Below are positions 50,595 through 60,936 of a stretch of 64,000 bases of DNA, piece after piece. The position numbers and the translations under genes were made by a program. Below the pieces are notes generated by a model. It was not told the origin of the DNA. It worked only from the letters and a program-made list of their open reading frames with translations, and searched no databases. Position 1 is the first letter of the stretch. Every line of letters starts with the position of its first letter. This DNA comes from JASJAR01 sp038530285 (GTDB lineage: Bacteria; Pseudomonadota; Alphaproteobacteria; Rhodobacterales; Rhodobacteraceae), in the NCBI GenBank assembly GCA_038530285.1, contig JBCBCY010000006.1, positions 62,001 to 126,000 of the forward strand, in the 5' to 3' direction.

Positions 50595-50627
50595 ATATCA
50601 ACCACAAGAATAGCGCGGATCCACAAG

Positions 50628-52013
50628 ATGAAACACTTTCCAGTCTTTCTTGCCCTCGAAGGGCGCCGCGTCGTCGTCGCGGGCGCCGGTGAAGCGGCAC
50701 TTGCGAAATTGCGCCTTGTGCTGAAGACCAAAGCGCGGATCACGGTGGTCGGCGTTGATGCCATCCCGGCGATCCAAACGCTGGCCGCCGAAGGTCGCAT
50801 CCGCCTGATAAACCGCCCGGTCGAGCCCGGTGATGCGCTCTGTGCGGCGCTGTTTTATGCCGCCCATGATGACGACATAGAAGATGCGCGTGCCGCCGCC
50901 CTTGCCAAGGCCGACGGCGCGCTGACGTCGTGGGTCGACAACCTTGAAAACTCTCAATTCATCACGCCCGCCATGGTCGACCGCGACCCTGTCACTGTCG
51001 CGATCGGAACCGAAGGCGCAGCGCCGGTGCTGGCGCGCGCGATCAAGGCGGATCTTGAAGCGCGCCTGCCCACGGGGCTTGGCACCCTGGCGCGCATCGG
51101 CAAGGCCTTCCGGCGCGTGGCCGACCAATTGCCCAAAGGCCGGGTGCGCCGCGACTTCTGGTCGGACTACTACTTCAACGCCGGGCCGCGCGCACTGGAA
51201 CATGGACAAGAGGTTGTGAAACGCACCCTGGATGATCTTTTGGCCCACCATCTTGGCGCCGAGACCCGCGAAGGTCATGTGGCTTTTGTCGGCGCAGGCC
51301 CTGGGGACCCTGAACTCCTCACGCTGAAGGCGCGCCGCCTCCTGCACGGCGCCGATGTGGTGATCTATGACCGGCTGGTCGCGCCTGAAATTCTGGAACT
51401 CGCCCGGCGCGAAGCGCAGATGATCTTGGTCGGGAAAGAAGGCTTCGGGCCCTCAACCCCGCAAGCAGACATCAACGCCCATATCGTGACCCATGTGGCG
51501 AAAGGCGCGCAGGTTGTGCGCCTCAAAGCCGGGGACCCTACGGTGTTTGGCCGCTTGGACGAAGAAATCGACGCCTGTACGCAGGCAGGTGCTGACTATT
51601 CGATCGTGCCCGGGATCACGGCCGCCTCTGCTGCCGTGGCGGGCCTGGGCCAAAGCCTGACCAAGCGCGAGCGCAATTCATCGGTGCGCTTCGTGACGGG
51701 CCACGACATGAAAGGGTTTGCCGACCACGACTGGCGCGATCTGGCCAAACCCGGCGCGGTCGCGGCAGTGTACATGGGCAAAAAGTCCGCGCGCGTCGTG
51801 CAGGGCCGCTTGCTGATGCATGGGGCCGCGCCCGCCACGCCGGTGTCGGTCATCGAAAATGCCTCACGCGCCGATCAGCGCATCCTGGCCACGACCCTGG
51901 CCGCCCTGCCCGATGATCTGACCGCCGCCAATATGAACGGCCCCGCCCTGATCATGTTGGGCCTGGCCCCGCGCGCCGCCCAAACCGCCCTGCAAGAGGA
52001 GATCGCGTTATGA
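50628..52013 (+). CDS. cysG: Siroheme synthase
   Basis: Trifunctional enzyme turning uroporphyrinogen III into siroheme. The 461-residue protein has the N-terminal NAD-dependent dehydrogenase/ferrochelatase half (HFPVFLALEGRRVVVAGAGEAALAKLRL, ITPAMVDRDPVTVAIGTEGAAPVLAR). The C-terminal uroporphyrinogen methyltransferase half starts near residue 215 (VAFVGAGPGDPELLTLKARRLL). ATG 50628 matches the family start. The stop overlaps DUF2849 by ATGA. The siroheme serves the sulfite reductase downstream. Confidence 0.95.
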   Translation: MKHFPVFLALEGRRVVVAGAGEAALAKLRLVLKTKARITVVGVDAIPAIQTLAAEGRIRLINRPVEPGDALCAALFYAAHDDDIEDARAAALAKADGALTSWVDNLENSQFITPAMVDRDPVTVAIGTEGAAPVLARAIKADLEARLPTGLGTLARIGKAFRRVADQLPKGRVRRDFWSDYYFNAGPRALEHGQEVVKRTLDDLLAHHLGAETREGHVAFVGAGPGDPELLTLKARRLLHGADVVIYDRLVAPEILELARREAQMILVGKEGFGPSTPQADINAHIVTHVAKGAQVVRLKAGDPTVFGRLDEEIDACTQAGADYSIVPGITAASAAVAGLGQSLTKRERNSSVRFVTGHDMKGFADHDWRDLAKPGAVAAVYMGKKSARVVQGRLLMHGAAPATPVSVIENASRADQRILATTLAALPDDLTAANMNGPALIMLGLAPRAAQTALQEEIAL

Positions 52014-52315
52014 GCCGTCGACCTTTCACGCCCAAAGTCGTCACCGCCAACCACCTGCTCGAAGGCGATGTGATCTGGCTGACGGCTGATGACCGCTGGA
52101 CGCGGCGCATCGACGAAGCCGAGCTGATCGAAGACGAAGCCCACGGCCAGATCCGCCTGTTGTTCGCCCAAAGCCAGCCCGACACCGTGGTCGGCGCTTA
52201 TCTGGCCGATGCCAAACCCACGCCCAAAGGCCCCGGCCCGGTGCATTTCCGCGAGACCTTCCGCACGCGGGGGCCGTCCAACTACGCCCATGGTAAACAA
52301 GTCGAGGAGCAATAA
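52010..52315 (+). CDS. DUF2849 protein of the sulfite-reduction operon
   Basis: A 101-residue protein with the DUF2849 pattern PKVVTANHLLEGDVIWLTADDRWTRRIDEAELIED. It is found between cysG and the sulfite reductase gene in many alphaproteobacteria, and here overlaps cysG (ATGA) and ends one base before the reductase ATG. Function is unknown; context suggests assembly or regulation of the reductase. Confidence 0.87.
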   Translation: MSRRPFTPKVVTANHLLEGDVIWLTADDRWTRRIDEAELIEDEAHGQIRLLFAQSQPDTVVGAYLADAKPTPKGPGPVHFRETFRTRGPSNYAHGKQVEEQ

Positions 52316-52316
52316 G

Positions 52317-53973
<1,657 letters not shown>

Positions 53974-53984
<11 letters not shown>

Positions 53985-54717
53985 AGCCGGTCTTCCCCGC
54001 ATCGATGAGCGTGTGCGCGAGTTAAACGCGCGCTACCGCCACCATGCCGCCGCCGATGTGCTGGAAACAGCGCTTACGGACCCGATGCTGGGCGCGGCCG
54101 CCCTGGTGTCGTCGTTTGGCGCCGAAGCGGTGGTGCTGTTGCACATGGTGTCGCGCATCGACCGGACCACGCCGGTGCTCTTTGCCGACACGGGCATGCT
54201 GTTTGAAGAAACGCTCAGCTACCAGCAACAAGTGGCCGACCGGTTGAACCTGACGGATGTGCGCCGGATCACGCCGGACCCGGCCGAACTTCTGGTGCGC
54301 GACACCGACACGATCCTGCATGTGGCCGACACCAAGGCCTGCTGCGCATTGCGCAAGAGTGAACCCCTGGAACAGGCCTTGCGGGGCTTCGACACCTGGA
54401 TCACGGGCCGCAAGCGTTTTCAGGGCGGCGCGCGGGCGACGCTGCCACTGTTCGAAGCGTTTGAGGGCCGGATCAAGGTCAACCCGCTGAGCGCTTGGTC
54501 GCGCGAAGATGTCGCCGATTACATGACCAACAACCGCCTGCCCCGGCACCCGCTGGTGGCCAAGGGCTTCACCTCGCTGGGGTGTATCCCCTGCACCACG
54601 CCCACCGCGCCGGGCGAAGACCCAAGGGCGGGTCGCTGGCGCGGGCAAGACCAGACCGAATGCGGGATCCATATTCCCGCCCAAAGCTCACAGATGCGTA
54701 GGACCCCAACCCCATGA
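53974..54717 (+). CDS. cysH: Adenylyl-sulfate reductase, iron-sulfur type
   Basis: A 247-residue CysH family enzyme reducing activated sulfate to sulfite. The paired cysteines C123-C124 (TKACCALRKSEPL) and C204-X2-C207 (SLGCIPCTTP) are the [4Fe-4S] ligands that mark APS rather than PAPS specificity. The catalytic C230 is in TECGIHIP. ATG 53974 overlaps cysI by 11 bases and the stop overlaps DUF934 by ATGA. Confidence 0.93.
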
Positions 54718-55118
54718 CCCTTGTGACAGATACAGGTTTTCGCGACGACGATTGGACCGGCGGGTTTGTCCCGTTTGAAGGTCAGGATTCTGCCGGGCGC
54801 GGTGTGGATGTGGCATCCGACACCGATCCCTTGACGCTGCGCGATCATCTGGGTGCGATCCCGCTGATCCGCATCGACTTTCCGTCTTTCGCCGATGGGC
54901 GCGGGTTTACAATCGCCAAACAGCTTCGCCGCATGGGCTTTAAAGGCCGGTTGCGCGCGCGCGGCCATGTCATTGCCGACCAATACACCATGGCGCGCCG
55001 GTCCGGTTTTGATGAGGTTGAAATCGATGCCGATCTTGCCCAGCGACAGCCCGAAGACCAGTGGATTCGCCGCGCAAATTGGCAGGCCCATGATTATCGC
55101 GCGGCCCTGCGCGCCTGA
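54714..55118 (+). CDS. DUF934 protein of the sulfite-reduction operon
   Basis: A 134-residue protein with the DUF934 core IPLIRIDFPSFADGRGFTIAKQLRRMGFKGRLRARGHVIADQY. It is regularly found beside sulfite reductase genes and thought to support the reductase. It ends the overlapping cysG-DUF2849-cysI-cysH-DUF934 run. Confidence 0.88.
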   Translation: MTLVTDTGFRDDDWTGGFVPFEGQDSAGRGVDVASDTDPLTLRDHLGAIPLIRIDFPSFADGRGFTIAKQLRRMGFKGRLRARGHVIADQYTMARRSGFDEVEIDADLAQRQPEDQWIRRANWQAHDYRAALRA

Positions 55119-55154
55119 CCTTCCCCTGACCCAGATCAATGCGTAGACAGAAGG

Positions 55155-55186
55155 CCGGTGCCATGATCGCACCGGATGACATATGA
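55155..55186 (+). promoter_or_regulatory. Leader hairpin and 7-residue upstream frame at fpr
   Basis: CCGGTGC and GCACCGG (55155-55161 and 55169-55175) form a perfect 7-base stem. Within it an ATG at 55163, eight bases after AAGG, opens a frame MIAPDDI whose TGA (55184) overlaps the fpr ATG as ATGA. fpr itself lacks a clear ribosome site, so reinitiation is plausible. Confidence 0.42.
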
Positions 55187-56031
55187 CCGAGCAAACACCC
55201 GTGACCCAAAACGCCGCCGCCAAAGTGACCCTGCCCGACGCCCAGACCGTGACTGAAGTGCGTCATTACACGGACCGATTGTTTTCGTTCCGCACCAGTC
55301 GGCCTGCGTCTTTGCGGTTCCGCTCGGGCGAGTTCGTCATGATCGGGCTGATGGGCGACCCGGACCCCAAGACCGGCAAGCAGAAACCCCTGCTGCGGGC
55401 CTATTCCATCGCCTCGCCGTCCTGGGATGACGAGTTGGAATTTTATTCGATCAAGGTGCAAGACGGGCCGCTGACGTCGAAATTGCAGCACATCCAGCCC
55501 GGTGATGAGATCATCCTGCGTCCCAAACCCGTGGGCACACTTGTCCATGACGCGCTGTTGCCGGGCAAGCGGCTGTGGCTCTTTGCAACGGGCACCGGGT
55601 TCGCGCCGTTCTCATCGCTGTTGCGCGATCCCCAAACGTTTGAGGATTACGATCAGGTCATCGTCACCCACACCTGCCGGGATGTGGCGGAACTGGACTA
55701 TTCCAAAGAAATCATTGAGAAAATTCGCTCAGATGAGTTGCTTGAAGAACTTATCGGAGCCGAAAACCTCGCCAAGCTGACCTATTACCCTACGACCACC
55801 CGCGAAGAGAGCCCCAAGATGGGCCGGATCACCGATTTGCTGAAATCGGGGGAGGTTTTTGCCGATCTGGGTCTTGAGCCGAAGATGACGGCCGAGACGG
55901 ACCGGGCGATGATTTGCGGGTCAATGGGCCTGAACCTGGACCTCAAAGAAATCCTCGAAGGGTATGGGCTGCGCGAAGGAGCCAATTCGGATCCGGCAGA
56001 ATTTGTTGTCGAAAAGGCTTTCGTGGGCTAG
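55183..56031 (+). CDS. fpr: Ferredoxin-NADP+ reductase
   Basis: A 282-residue FAD enzyme exchanging electrons between NADPH and ferredoxin/flavodoxin. It shows RLFSFRTSRPASLRFRSGEFVMIGL, the FAD-binding LLRAYSIASP (RxYS), the NADP segment LFATGTGFAPFSSLLRDP and C-terminal MICGSMGLNLDLKEIL. It is 64 bases after DUF934, so it may be a separate unit. It could provide reductant for the sulfite reductase or the P450. Confidence 0.93.
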   Translation: MTEQTPVTQNAAAKVTLPDAQTVTEVRHYTDRLFSFRTSRPASLRFRSGEFVMIGLMGDPDPKTGKQKPLLRAYSIASPSWDDELEFYSIKVQDGPLTSKLQHIQPGDEIILRPKPVGTLVHDALLPGKRLWLFATGTGFAPFSSLLRDPQTFEDYDQVIVTHTCRDVAELDYSKEIIEKIRSDELLEELIGAENLAKLTYYPTTTREESPKMGRITDLLKSGEVFADLGLEPKMTAETDRAMICGSMGLNLDLKEILEGYGLREGANSDPAEFVVEKAFVG

Positions 56032-56107
56032 CGCGCGACCTGTCAGGGGTCACTGACGTGTTGCTGGAAATGTCTGGCCGAGCGTCGCCGCCCGGCCAAT
56101 CAAAGTC

Positions 56108-56857
56108 TTAAAGCCCAAGGGCAACCGAAATCTGCTCGACCACATCACCAACCATATCGGGATTGGATTCAGCTGCAGTGATCGCGGCTTCGAGGGCCGC
56201 TTTCTGAACATCGCCGAGGTTCGATTCAGCCAGTGCGTTGCGCGCGGCTTCAGGATCAAAACCGTCCGTGGTCAGAAACTCGGGAATGTTGCTGTCCCCC
56301 ACCGGGGCAGCACTTCCGGTGGCATCCTCAACGGCTTGTCTCGCACCATCGGTAACGACCGTTCCCACAGAGTTTGCTGTGTCTTCCACAGCGCCGGTTG
56401 CAACATCGGCGGCGTCTTCGGCCATCTCAGTGGCACCTTCCACGGCATCACCGGCCGCGTCAGCGGCGTCATCTGCCATGTCAGTGGCGCCTTCGACAAC
56501 CCCTTCGGCAGCGTCAGTGGCCGCATCAGCGGCGCCGTCTGCCATGTCGGTGGCCGCGTCAACGGCGCCCTCAACCGCGTCAGTCGCTGCATCGGCGGCG
56601 TCCTCGGCCATATCCGTGGCGGCGTCCACCGCACCTTCGGCGGCATCGGTTACCGCATCCGTTGCGCTTTCAATCGCGTCGCCTGCCGCGTCTGCGGCAT
56701 CAGAGGCTGCACCGGTTGCAGCATCGGCGGCATCTTCGACAGCATCCGCGGCGGTCTCTGCGGCCGTTGGCGCCTCGGACCCGGGGTTCAAAAGGAACTG
56801 ATACGCCCCGAACCCGATGACCAGAAGGACCACGATAGTAATTAAAGCTCTTGGCAT
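56108..56857 (-). CDS. Membrane-anchored Ala/Asp-rich tandem-repeat protein
   Basis: A 249-residue protein: an N-terminal helix (ALITIVVLLVIGFGAYQFLL), then about 130 residues built of an irregular 11-residue repeat of the type DAATDMAEDAA with almost no aromatic or basic residues, then a 55-residue globular tail (IPEFLTTDGFDPEAARNALAES...). The repeats would form long acidic amphipathic helices, like LEA or apolipoprotein-type proteins, in the periplasm. ATG 56857 has AAGGA eight bases upstream. Function unknown. Confidence 0.75.
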   Translation of the reverse strand: MPRALITIVVLLVIGFGAYQFLLNPGSEAPTAAETAADAVEDAADAATGAASDAADAAGDAIESATDAVTDAAEGAVDAATDMAEDAADAATDAVEGAVDAATDMADGAADAATDAAEGVVEGATDMADDAADAAGDAVEGATEMAEDAADVATGAVEDTANSVGTVVTDGARQAVEDATGSAAPVGDSNIPEFLTTDGFDPEAARNALAESNLGDVQKAALEAAITAAESNPDMVGDVVEQISVALGL

Positions 56858-57065
56858 TGCTCCCATCCTTTTGTTGTGAGCGCTGGATGTGCCGCTTATG
56901 GCGCGAGCGGCTTGGCGTCCATCCGTTCCCTGGGGTCAGCGTCAAAACCGGCAGGGACTGGCCGATCGGGCGTGTGCGACAGACACCGAAAGCCTGTTGA
57001 AACGCGCGCGAAGGCGCTTTATCTCTACGGCCCTAGATTGCGATAACTGAACAAGGATTTATCCC

Positions 57066-57608
57066 ATCGCCAGAAGACCCCACAACGCGCCTCCGGTGCG
57101 TGACACAGGCCCCCGCGTCAACGACCGCATTCGCGCCCAGGAAATCCGTCTTATCGGAGCAGAAGGCGAAAACGCAGGTGTCGTGACCCCCGCAAGGGCC
57201 ATGCAGATGGCAGAAGACGCCGGGCTGGATCTGGTTGAGATTTCGCCCAACGCGACACCGCCGGTCTGCAAGATCATGGATTTCGGCAAGTACAAGTACG
57301 AAACCCAGAAGCGCGAAAGCGAAGCCCGGAAGAAACAGACGACCATCCAGGTGAAGGAAGTGAAATTCCGGCCCAACACAGACACGCATGATTACGAAGT
57401 GAAAATGCGCAATGTGGTGAAATTCCTTGAAAAAGGCGACAAGGTGAAGGTCACCATGCGCTTTCGGGGCCGCGAAATGGCCCACCAGAACCTTGGCCGC
57501 GAGCTGTTGGAACGGGTGGCCGATGACATTGCCGAACTCGGCAAGGTTGAAAACATGCCGAAGATGGAAGGCCGCCAGATGATCATGATGATCGGGCCTG
57601 CCAAGTAA
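57066..57608 (+). CDS. infC: Translation initiation factor IF-3, with AUC start codon
   Basis: A 180-residue IF-3 with VNDRIRAQEIRLIGAEGENAGVV, LDLVEISPNATPPVCKIMDFGKYKYE and the C-domain MRFRGREMAHQNLG. The conserved N-terminus (IARRPHNAPPVRDTGPRVND) has no ATG, GTG or TTG at its head. ATC 57066 stands eight bases after AAGGA and gives the expected start; GTG 57096 would remove ten conserved residues. Rare infC start codons let IF-3 repress its own translation. A strong terminator follows. Confidence 0.92.
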   Translation: MARRPHNAPPVRDTGPRVNDRIRAQEIRLIGAEGENAGVVTPARAMQMAEDAGLDLVEISPNATPPVCKIMDFGKYKYETQKRESEARKKQTTIQVKEVKFRPNTDTHDYEVKMRNVVKFLEKGDKVKVTMRFRGREMAHQNLGRELLERVADDIAELGKVENMPKMEGRQMIMMIGPAK

Positions 57609-57627
57609 GCGAACGGTGAACCGCGTC

Positions 57628-57659
57628 AAAGCCCCCGCGCACGTCCCGGGGGCTTTTTT
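57628..57659 (+). terminator. Rho-independent terminator of infC
   Basis: AAAGCCCCCG and CGGGGGCTTT pair around a 10-base loop and are followed by a T run. It begins 20 bases after the infC stop. Confidence 0.92.
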
Positions 57660-57817
57660 GTGCCCAGCCTTTGAGCGTTTCGTTTCCAGACGCGCGCCAA
57701 AGGTCAGCGCAGGGCCGGACTGAATGGCGCGCGCCCTGGAAAGTTACGATGAACGCCGGGTTAGGATTGCTCTGACGGGCAAGCGGATTTAACCTGCCGA
57801 CAGTTTAGTGAGTGCCC

Positions 57818-58795
57818 ATGTCAGATCCTGTGATCCTTCCTGATTCCCTGTCCGCCTCCGAATGGATGGCCGAGCTTGCCGCCATCGGCACCGAGCGGGG
57901 GTATTTCACGCCGCTGGGAAAGAAACATGCCGCACTTTACGTGGCCGGCAGCAGCAAGGTGCTGGCAGTGTCGTTCGAAAGCATGGCCCATATTCGGGTC
58001 AGTGCGGTTGGCGGCGCCCCGTTCGGCTTTCAATTCCCCGAAGCGCGCGGCTGGTCGCATCTGTCGCTGATCGCGCGGCGCGAAACCTGGTTTCGCAGCC
58101 CCCATGTCTGGCGGTTTTTCGACCGGCAGATCGACAGCGGGTTTTTCGAAGAGTTTGACCGGGTGATCTTTTACGGCGCGGGCATGGGGGGCTACGGTGC
58201 CGCCGCATTCTCGGTCGCAGCCCCCGGGGCGACGGTGATCACGGTTGCCCCGCAAGCCACCTTGGCGCCTGAGCGCGCCCGCTGGGATGACCGGTTTGCC
58301 GAACACCGCAGCCGTGACTTCACATCGCGCTATGGCTACGCGCCGGACATGATCGATGCCGCCGATGCGTTCTATGCGCTGTTTGACCCCGCCGAGACCG
58401 AAGACGCGATGCATGCCTCTCTCTTTCACGGTGACCATGTCCATCGTATTGCCTACCGGCGCGGTGGCGCTGGGGCGATCGATGCCGATTTGCGAAGCAT
58501 TGGCGTGCTCGAAAAGGCGTTCGATGCGGCCGCGACCGGCACGCTGTCCCCGCTGACGTTTTACAAAGCCCTGCGCGCGCGGCGCCATCACACCCCGTGG
58601 CTGCGCGCCACATTGGGCCGGGTGATCGGCCAGGACCGCGCGATGCTTACCGGGCTTTTTGCACGCGGCGCATTGCGGTTGCAGGATGTGCCCCGGTTCC
58701 AGAAGGTGCTGGAAAGTGCGACCGCTGAACTGGCGCGCGACGGGTATTTTCTGCCTGATCCCCCTGAAGCGGTCGCCCGCTCAACCGGATCATAG
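57818..58795 (+). CDS. Conserved hypothetical protein, degenerate alpha/beta-hydrolase-like
   Basis: A 325-residue protein. FDRVIFYGAGMGGYGAAAFSVAAPGATVITVAP (about residues 113-145) looks like a nucleophile elbow in which the serine position is Gly122. A helical C-terminal region (LRARRHHTPWLRATLGRVIG) follows. I do not recognise a named family; similar proteins with GSSMGGYG elbows are common in Roseobacters. ATG 57818 is preferred over GTG 57812. It overlaps the convergent ureG by six bases. Confidence 0.68.
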   Translation: MSDPVILPDSLSASEWMAELAAIGTERGYFTPLGKKHAALYVAGSSKVLAVSFESMAHIRVSAVGGAPFGFQFPEARGWSHLSLIARRETWFRSPHVWRFFDRQIDSGFFEEFDRVIFYGAGMGGYGAAAFSVAAPGATVITVAPQATLAPERARWDDRFAEHRSRDFTSRYGYAPDMIDAADAFYALFDPAETEDAMHASLFHGDHVHRIAYRRGGAGAIDADLRSIGVLEKAFDAAATGTLSPLTFYKALRARRHHTPWLRATLGRVIGQDRAMLTGLFARGALRLQDVPRFQKVLESATAELARDGYFLPDPPEAVARSTGS

Positions 58796-59401
58796 CCCCC
58801 CTTCCCTGATCAGGAAGTCAGCCACGATTTCAGCACCTTGACCAGATTTCAGGTTTGCCAAAACGAAGGGCAAACGCCCGCGGGCTGTCTTTGCATCTGC
58901 TTCAAGCTGGACCAGATCAACCCCCACGTAAGGAGCAAGATCGGTTTTGTTCACCACCAGCATGTCCGACCGCGCCAAGCCGGGGCCGCGCTTTCTGGGA
59001 ATGTCCTGACCGGCGGCGGTGTCGATGACATAGACCGTCAGATCAGCAAGCTCGGGGCTGAAGGTCGCGGCCAGATTGTCGCCGCCTGATTCGATAAACA
59101 CCACGTCCAGATCCGGGATATCGCGGTGCAGCTCGGCCACCGCCGCGATGTTGATGGACGCATCTTCGCGGATCGCAGTGTGCGGACAGCCACCCGTCTC
59201 AACGCCCCTGATCCGCTCGGCGGGCAGGATTTGCGCCCGGGTCAGCGCCTCGGCATCTTCGCGGGTGTAAATATCATTGGTCACAACGCCGACCGAGTAT
59301 GCCTGCGACATCAGTTTGCAAAGCTCGCCCGTCAGGGTGGTTTTCCCAGCCCCCACAGGACCCCCTATGCCAACACGCAACGGGCCGTTGGAATGGGTCA
59401 T
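58790..59401 (-). CDS. ureG: Urease accessory GTPase UreG
   Basis: GTPase that drives nickel delivery to urease. The 203-residue SIMIBI protein has P-loop GIGGPVGAGKTTLTGELC (residues 11-28), the nickel-binding CPH in VETGGCPHTAIREDASINI and NKTDLAPYVGVDL. It is the last gene of the ureE-F-G run, with a four-base overlap to ureF. Confidence 0.96.
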   Translation of the reverse strand: MTHSNGPLRVGIGGPVGAGKTTLTGELCKLMSQAYSVGVVTNDIYTREDAEALTRAQILPAERIRGVETGGCPHTAIREDASINIAAVAELHRDIPDLDVVFIESGGDNLAATFSPELADLTVYVIDTAAGQDIPRKRGPGLARSDMLVVNKTDLAPYVGVDLVQLEADAKTARGRLPFVLANLKSGQGAEIVADFLIREGGL

Positions 59402-60072
59402 GAGCGAAAGATCCTTACGTCTTGCGTTTCATGGGCGATGGCGGCGAAATCCGCACCCGGCTGGGACAGAGCGATGGTGTCCACATCTGCGGTTGCGGCG
59501 GCCTGGGCGGTGCTCACGATTGCGGGCTGCAAGGTCTGCAAGACAGTCTGCCCCTGCGTCGCGCCAAGGGGCATGAACCGCACCGCTGCCGAAATCAGGT
59601 TGGCCGTGAACGCCTGCAGGAAATGGGCCGCCACAACGCTGGGCGACAGCGACAGCGCGCGCGCTGCGCGACCTAGCGCCACCGGCATGGGTGCCGGGGT
59701 AAATTCATGTCCCGTCAATGTGTTATGGGCCGATGTAAAAGCCGCCCCTTGTGCGTTGGTTTCGGCCAGACGCTCGGCAGAGCCTGCCAGCGCACAGGCA
59801 AGATCGCCCAGCGCATCAAGCTCAGCCTCTGGCGCCATCGCCGCAAACAGTAAGGTCGCATCCGCCAGCCCGGACCCTTGGGTGATGATGGTGCCAAGCC
59901 AGGCCTCAAGCGTGGCGGCATCGTGAACGGCCCCGTCCGACATGGCCGTTTCAAGCCCGTGCGACCAAACAAATCCCCCCACCGGGAAAGCAGGCGACAT
60001 CCATTGTGCCAGCGTAAGGTAGTCCGCGTCAGACACCTGAGCCTGCCTGACGGGTGCGCAAGGGTCGATCAC
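59398..60072 (-). CDS. ureF: Urease accessory protein UreF
   Basis: GTPase-regulating scaffold of the urease activation complex. The 224-residue all-helical protein has the UreF start LAQWMSPAFPVGGFVWSHGLETA and FLQAFTANLISAAVRFMPLGATQGQTVLQTL. It overlaps ureE and ureG by four bases each. Confidence 0.93.
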   Translation of the reverse strand: MIDPCAPVRQAQVSDADYLTLAQWMSPAFPVGGFVWSHGLETAMSDGAVHDAATLEAWLGTIITQGSGLADATLLFAAMAPEAELDALGDLACALAGSAERLAETNAQGAAFTSAHNTLTGHEFTPAPMPVALGRAARALSLSPSVVAAHFLQAFTANLISAAVRFMPLGATQGQTVLQTLQPAIVSTAQAAATADVDTIALSQPGADFAAIAHETQDVRIFRS

Positions 60073-60545
60073 TCATGGCTGTGGCCCTGCGCGGTTTCAT
60101 CATCATGGGCATGCGAATGGCCCAGGGTGCGGCCGGTGCCATAGGCGCCGCCTTCGGGCTGAAACGGGCCTTCAGCCTCGGTCACATGTGCACCCAGCCC
60201 TTCAAGCATTCGCTTTAAAACATGATCGGCCCGGATCACGATGCGGGTGCCTTCGATCCGCGCGGGCGTGTGCCGGTTGCCGATGTGCCAGGCCAGCCGC
60301 GCCAGGTTCTCGCCCGTCACATGATACAGGGGTTCGGGGGCAGCCTTGATTGCAATGGCGGACCCATCGTCGAGCAAAAAGACATCGCCCTGGTCGAGCG
60401 ACCGCGTTTCGGCGAGATCGACAAGAAACGCCCGGCCCGTCGCGCTGACCAACCGGCGACGCCGCAAAAAGCGGCCCTCGTAATCGAGGGCCACACTGTC
60501 TGAAGCGTCACCGTGGTCTATGCGTGTCGCGCGCGGAATGCTCAT
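60069..60545 (-). CDS. ureE: Urease accessory nickel chaperone UreE
   Basis: A 158-residue UreE with N-terminal strands (DSVALDYEGRFLRRRRLVSATGRAFLVDL), the metal-binding domain around LYHVTGENLARLAWHIGNRHTPARI, and a histidine-rich tail (LGHSHAHDDETAQGHSHE) for nickel storage. ATG 60545 begins MSIPRATRI; the upstream extension is not conserved. Confidence 0.94.
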   Translation of the reverse strand: MSIPRATRIDHGDASDSVALDYEGRFLRRRRLVSATGRAFLVDLAETRSLDQGDVFLLDDGSAIAIKAAPEPLYHVTGENLARLAWHIGNRHTPARIEGTRIVIRADHVLKRMLEGLGAHVTEAEGPFQPEGGAYGTGRTLGHSHAHDDETAQGHSHE

Positions 60546-60599
60546 GCGCGAAGGATTGTGCTTTACGGATGCAAACACAAGCCCAAGCGCATGAATGTT

Positions 60600-60809
60600 C
60601 TAGATATCAAGGTGCTTGGCGCCGATGTAACGGGCAATTCCATCACGTGACAGGCCCCGCGACGCCAAGGCCGTGTCAGACAGCATCATCAGGTGATTGT
60701 ATTCGGTCTTTGCGGAACGGGCGCGCGCGAAGGCGCCGAATGCGGCACGCACACCACTAAAGCGCGAGCGGACGGAACTGGGCGCGGAATGTTGCGTAAT
60801 ATCAGACAT
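60600..60809 (-). CDS. DUF1127-like small protein in the urease locus
   Basis: A 69-residue basic protein: MSDITQHSAPSSVRSRFSGV, then an alanine/arginine-rich helix, then the YjiS-type core YNHLMMLSDTALASRGLSRDGIARYIGAKHLDI. ATG 60809 is chosen. It is longer than the pair at 40737 and not close in sequence. It sits between a lipoprotein gene and ureE on the same strand, 54 bases before ureE. Confidence 0.75.
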   Translation of the reverse strand: MSDITQHSAPSSVRSRFSGVRAAFGAFARARSAKTEYNHLMMLSDTALASRGLSRDGIARYIGAKHLDI

Positions 60810-60936
60810 TGGACTGCTTTGCCTCTTGGGGTCAATTCGTCCTCCCATAGCGCTAAGTTGCTACCAAACGACAAATCGACAAGCCGCTTTGGATGCAAAG
60901 CCGGTTTGCAGAAATTGCATGGCCCGCGCGCCGCCC

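Noticed and set aside
56272..56845. Frames on both strands within the Ala/Asp-rich repeat gene
   Set aside because: Repeat-driven shadow frames; only the 56108-56857 frame has an anchor helix, ribosome site and conserved-looking tail.
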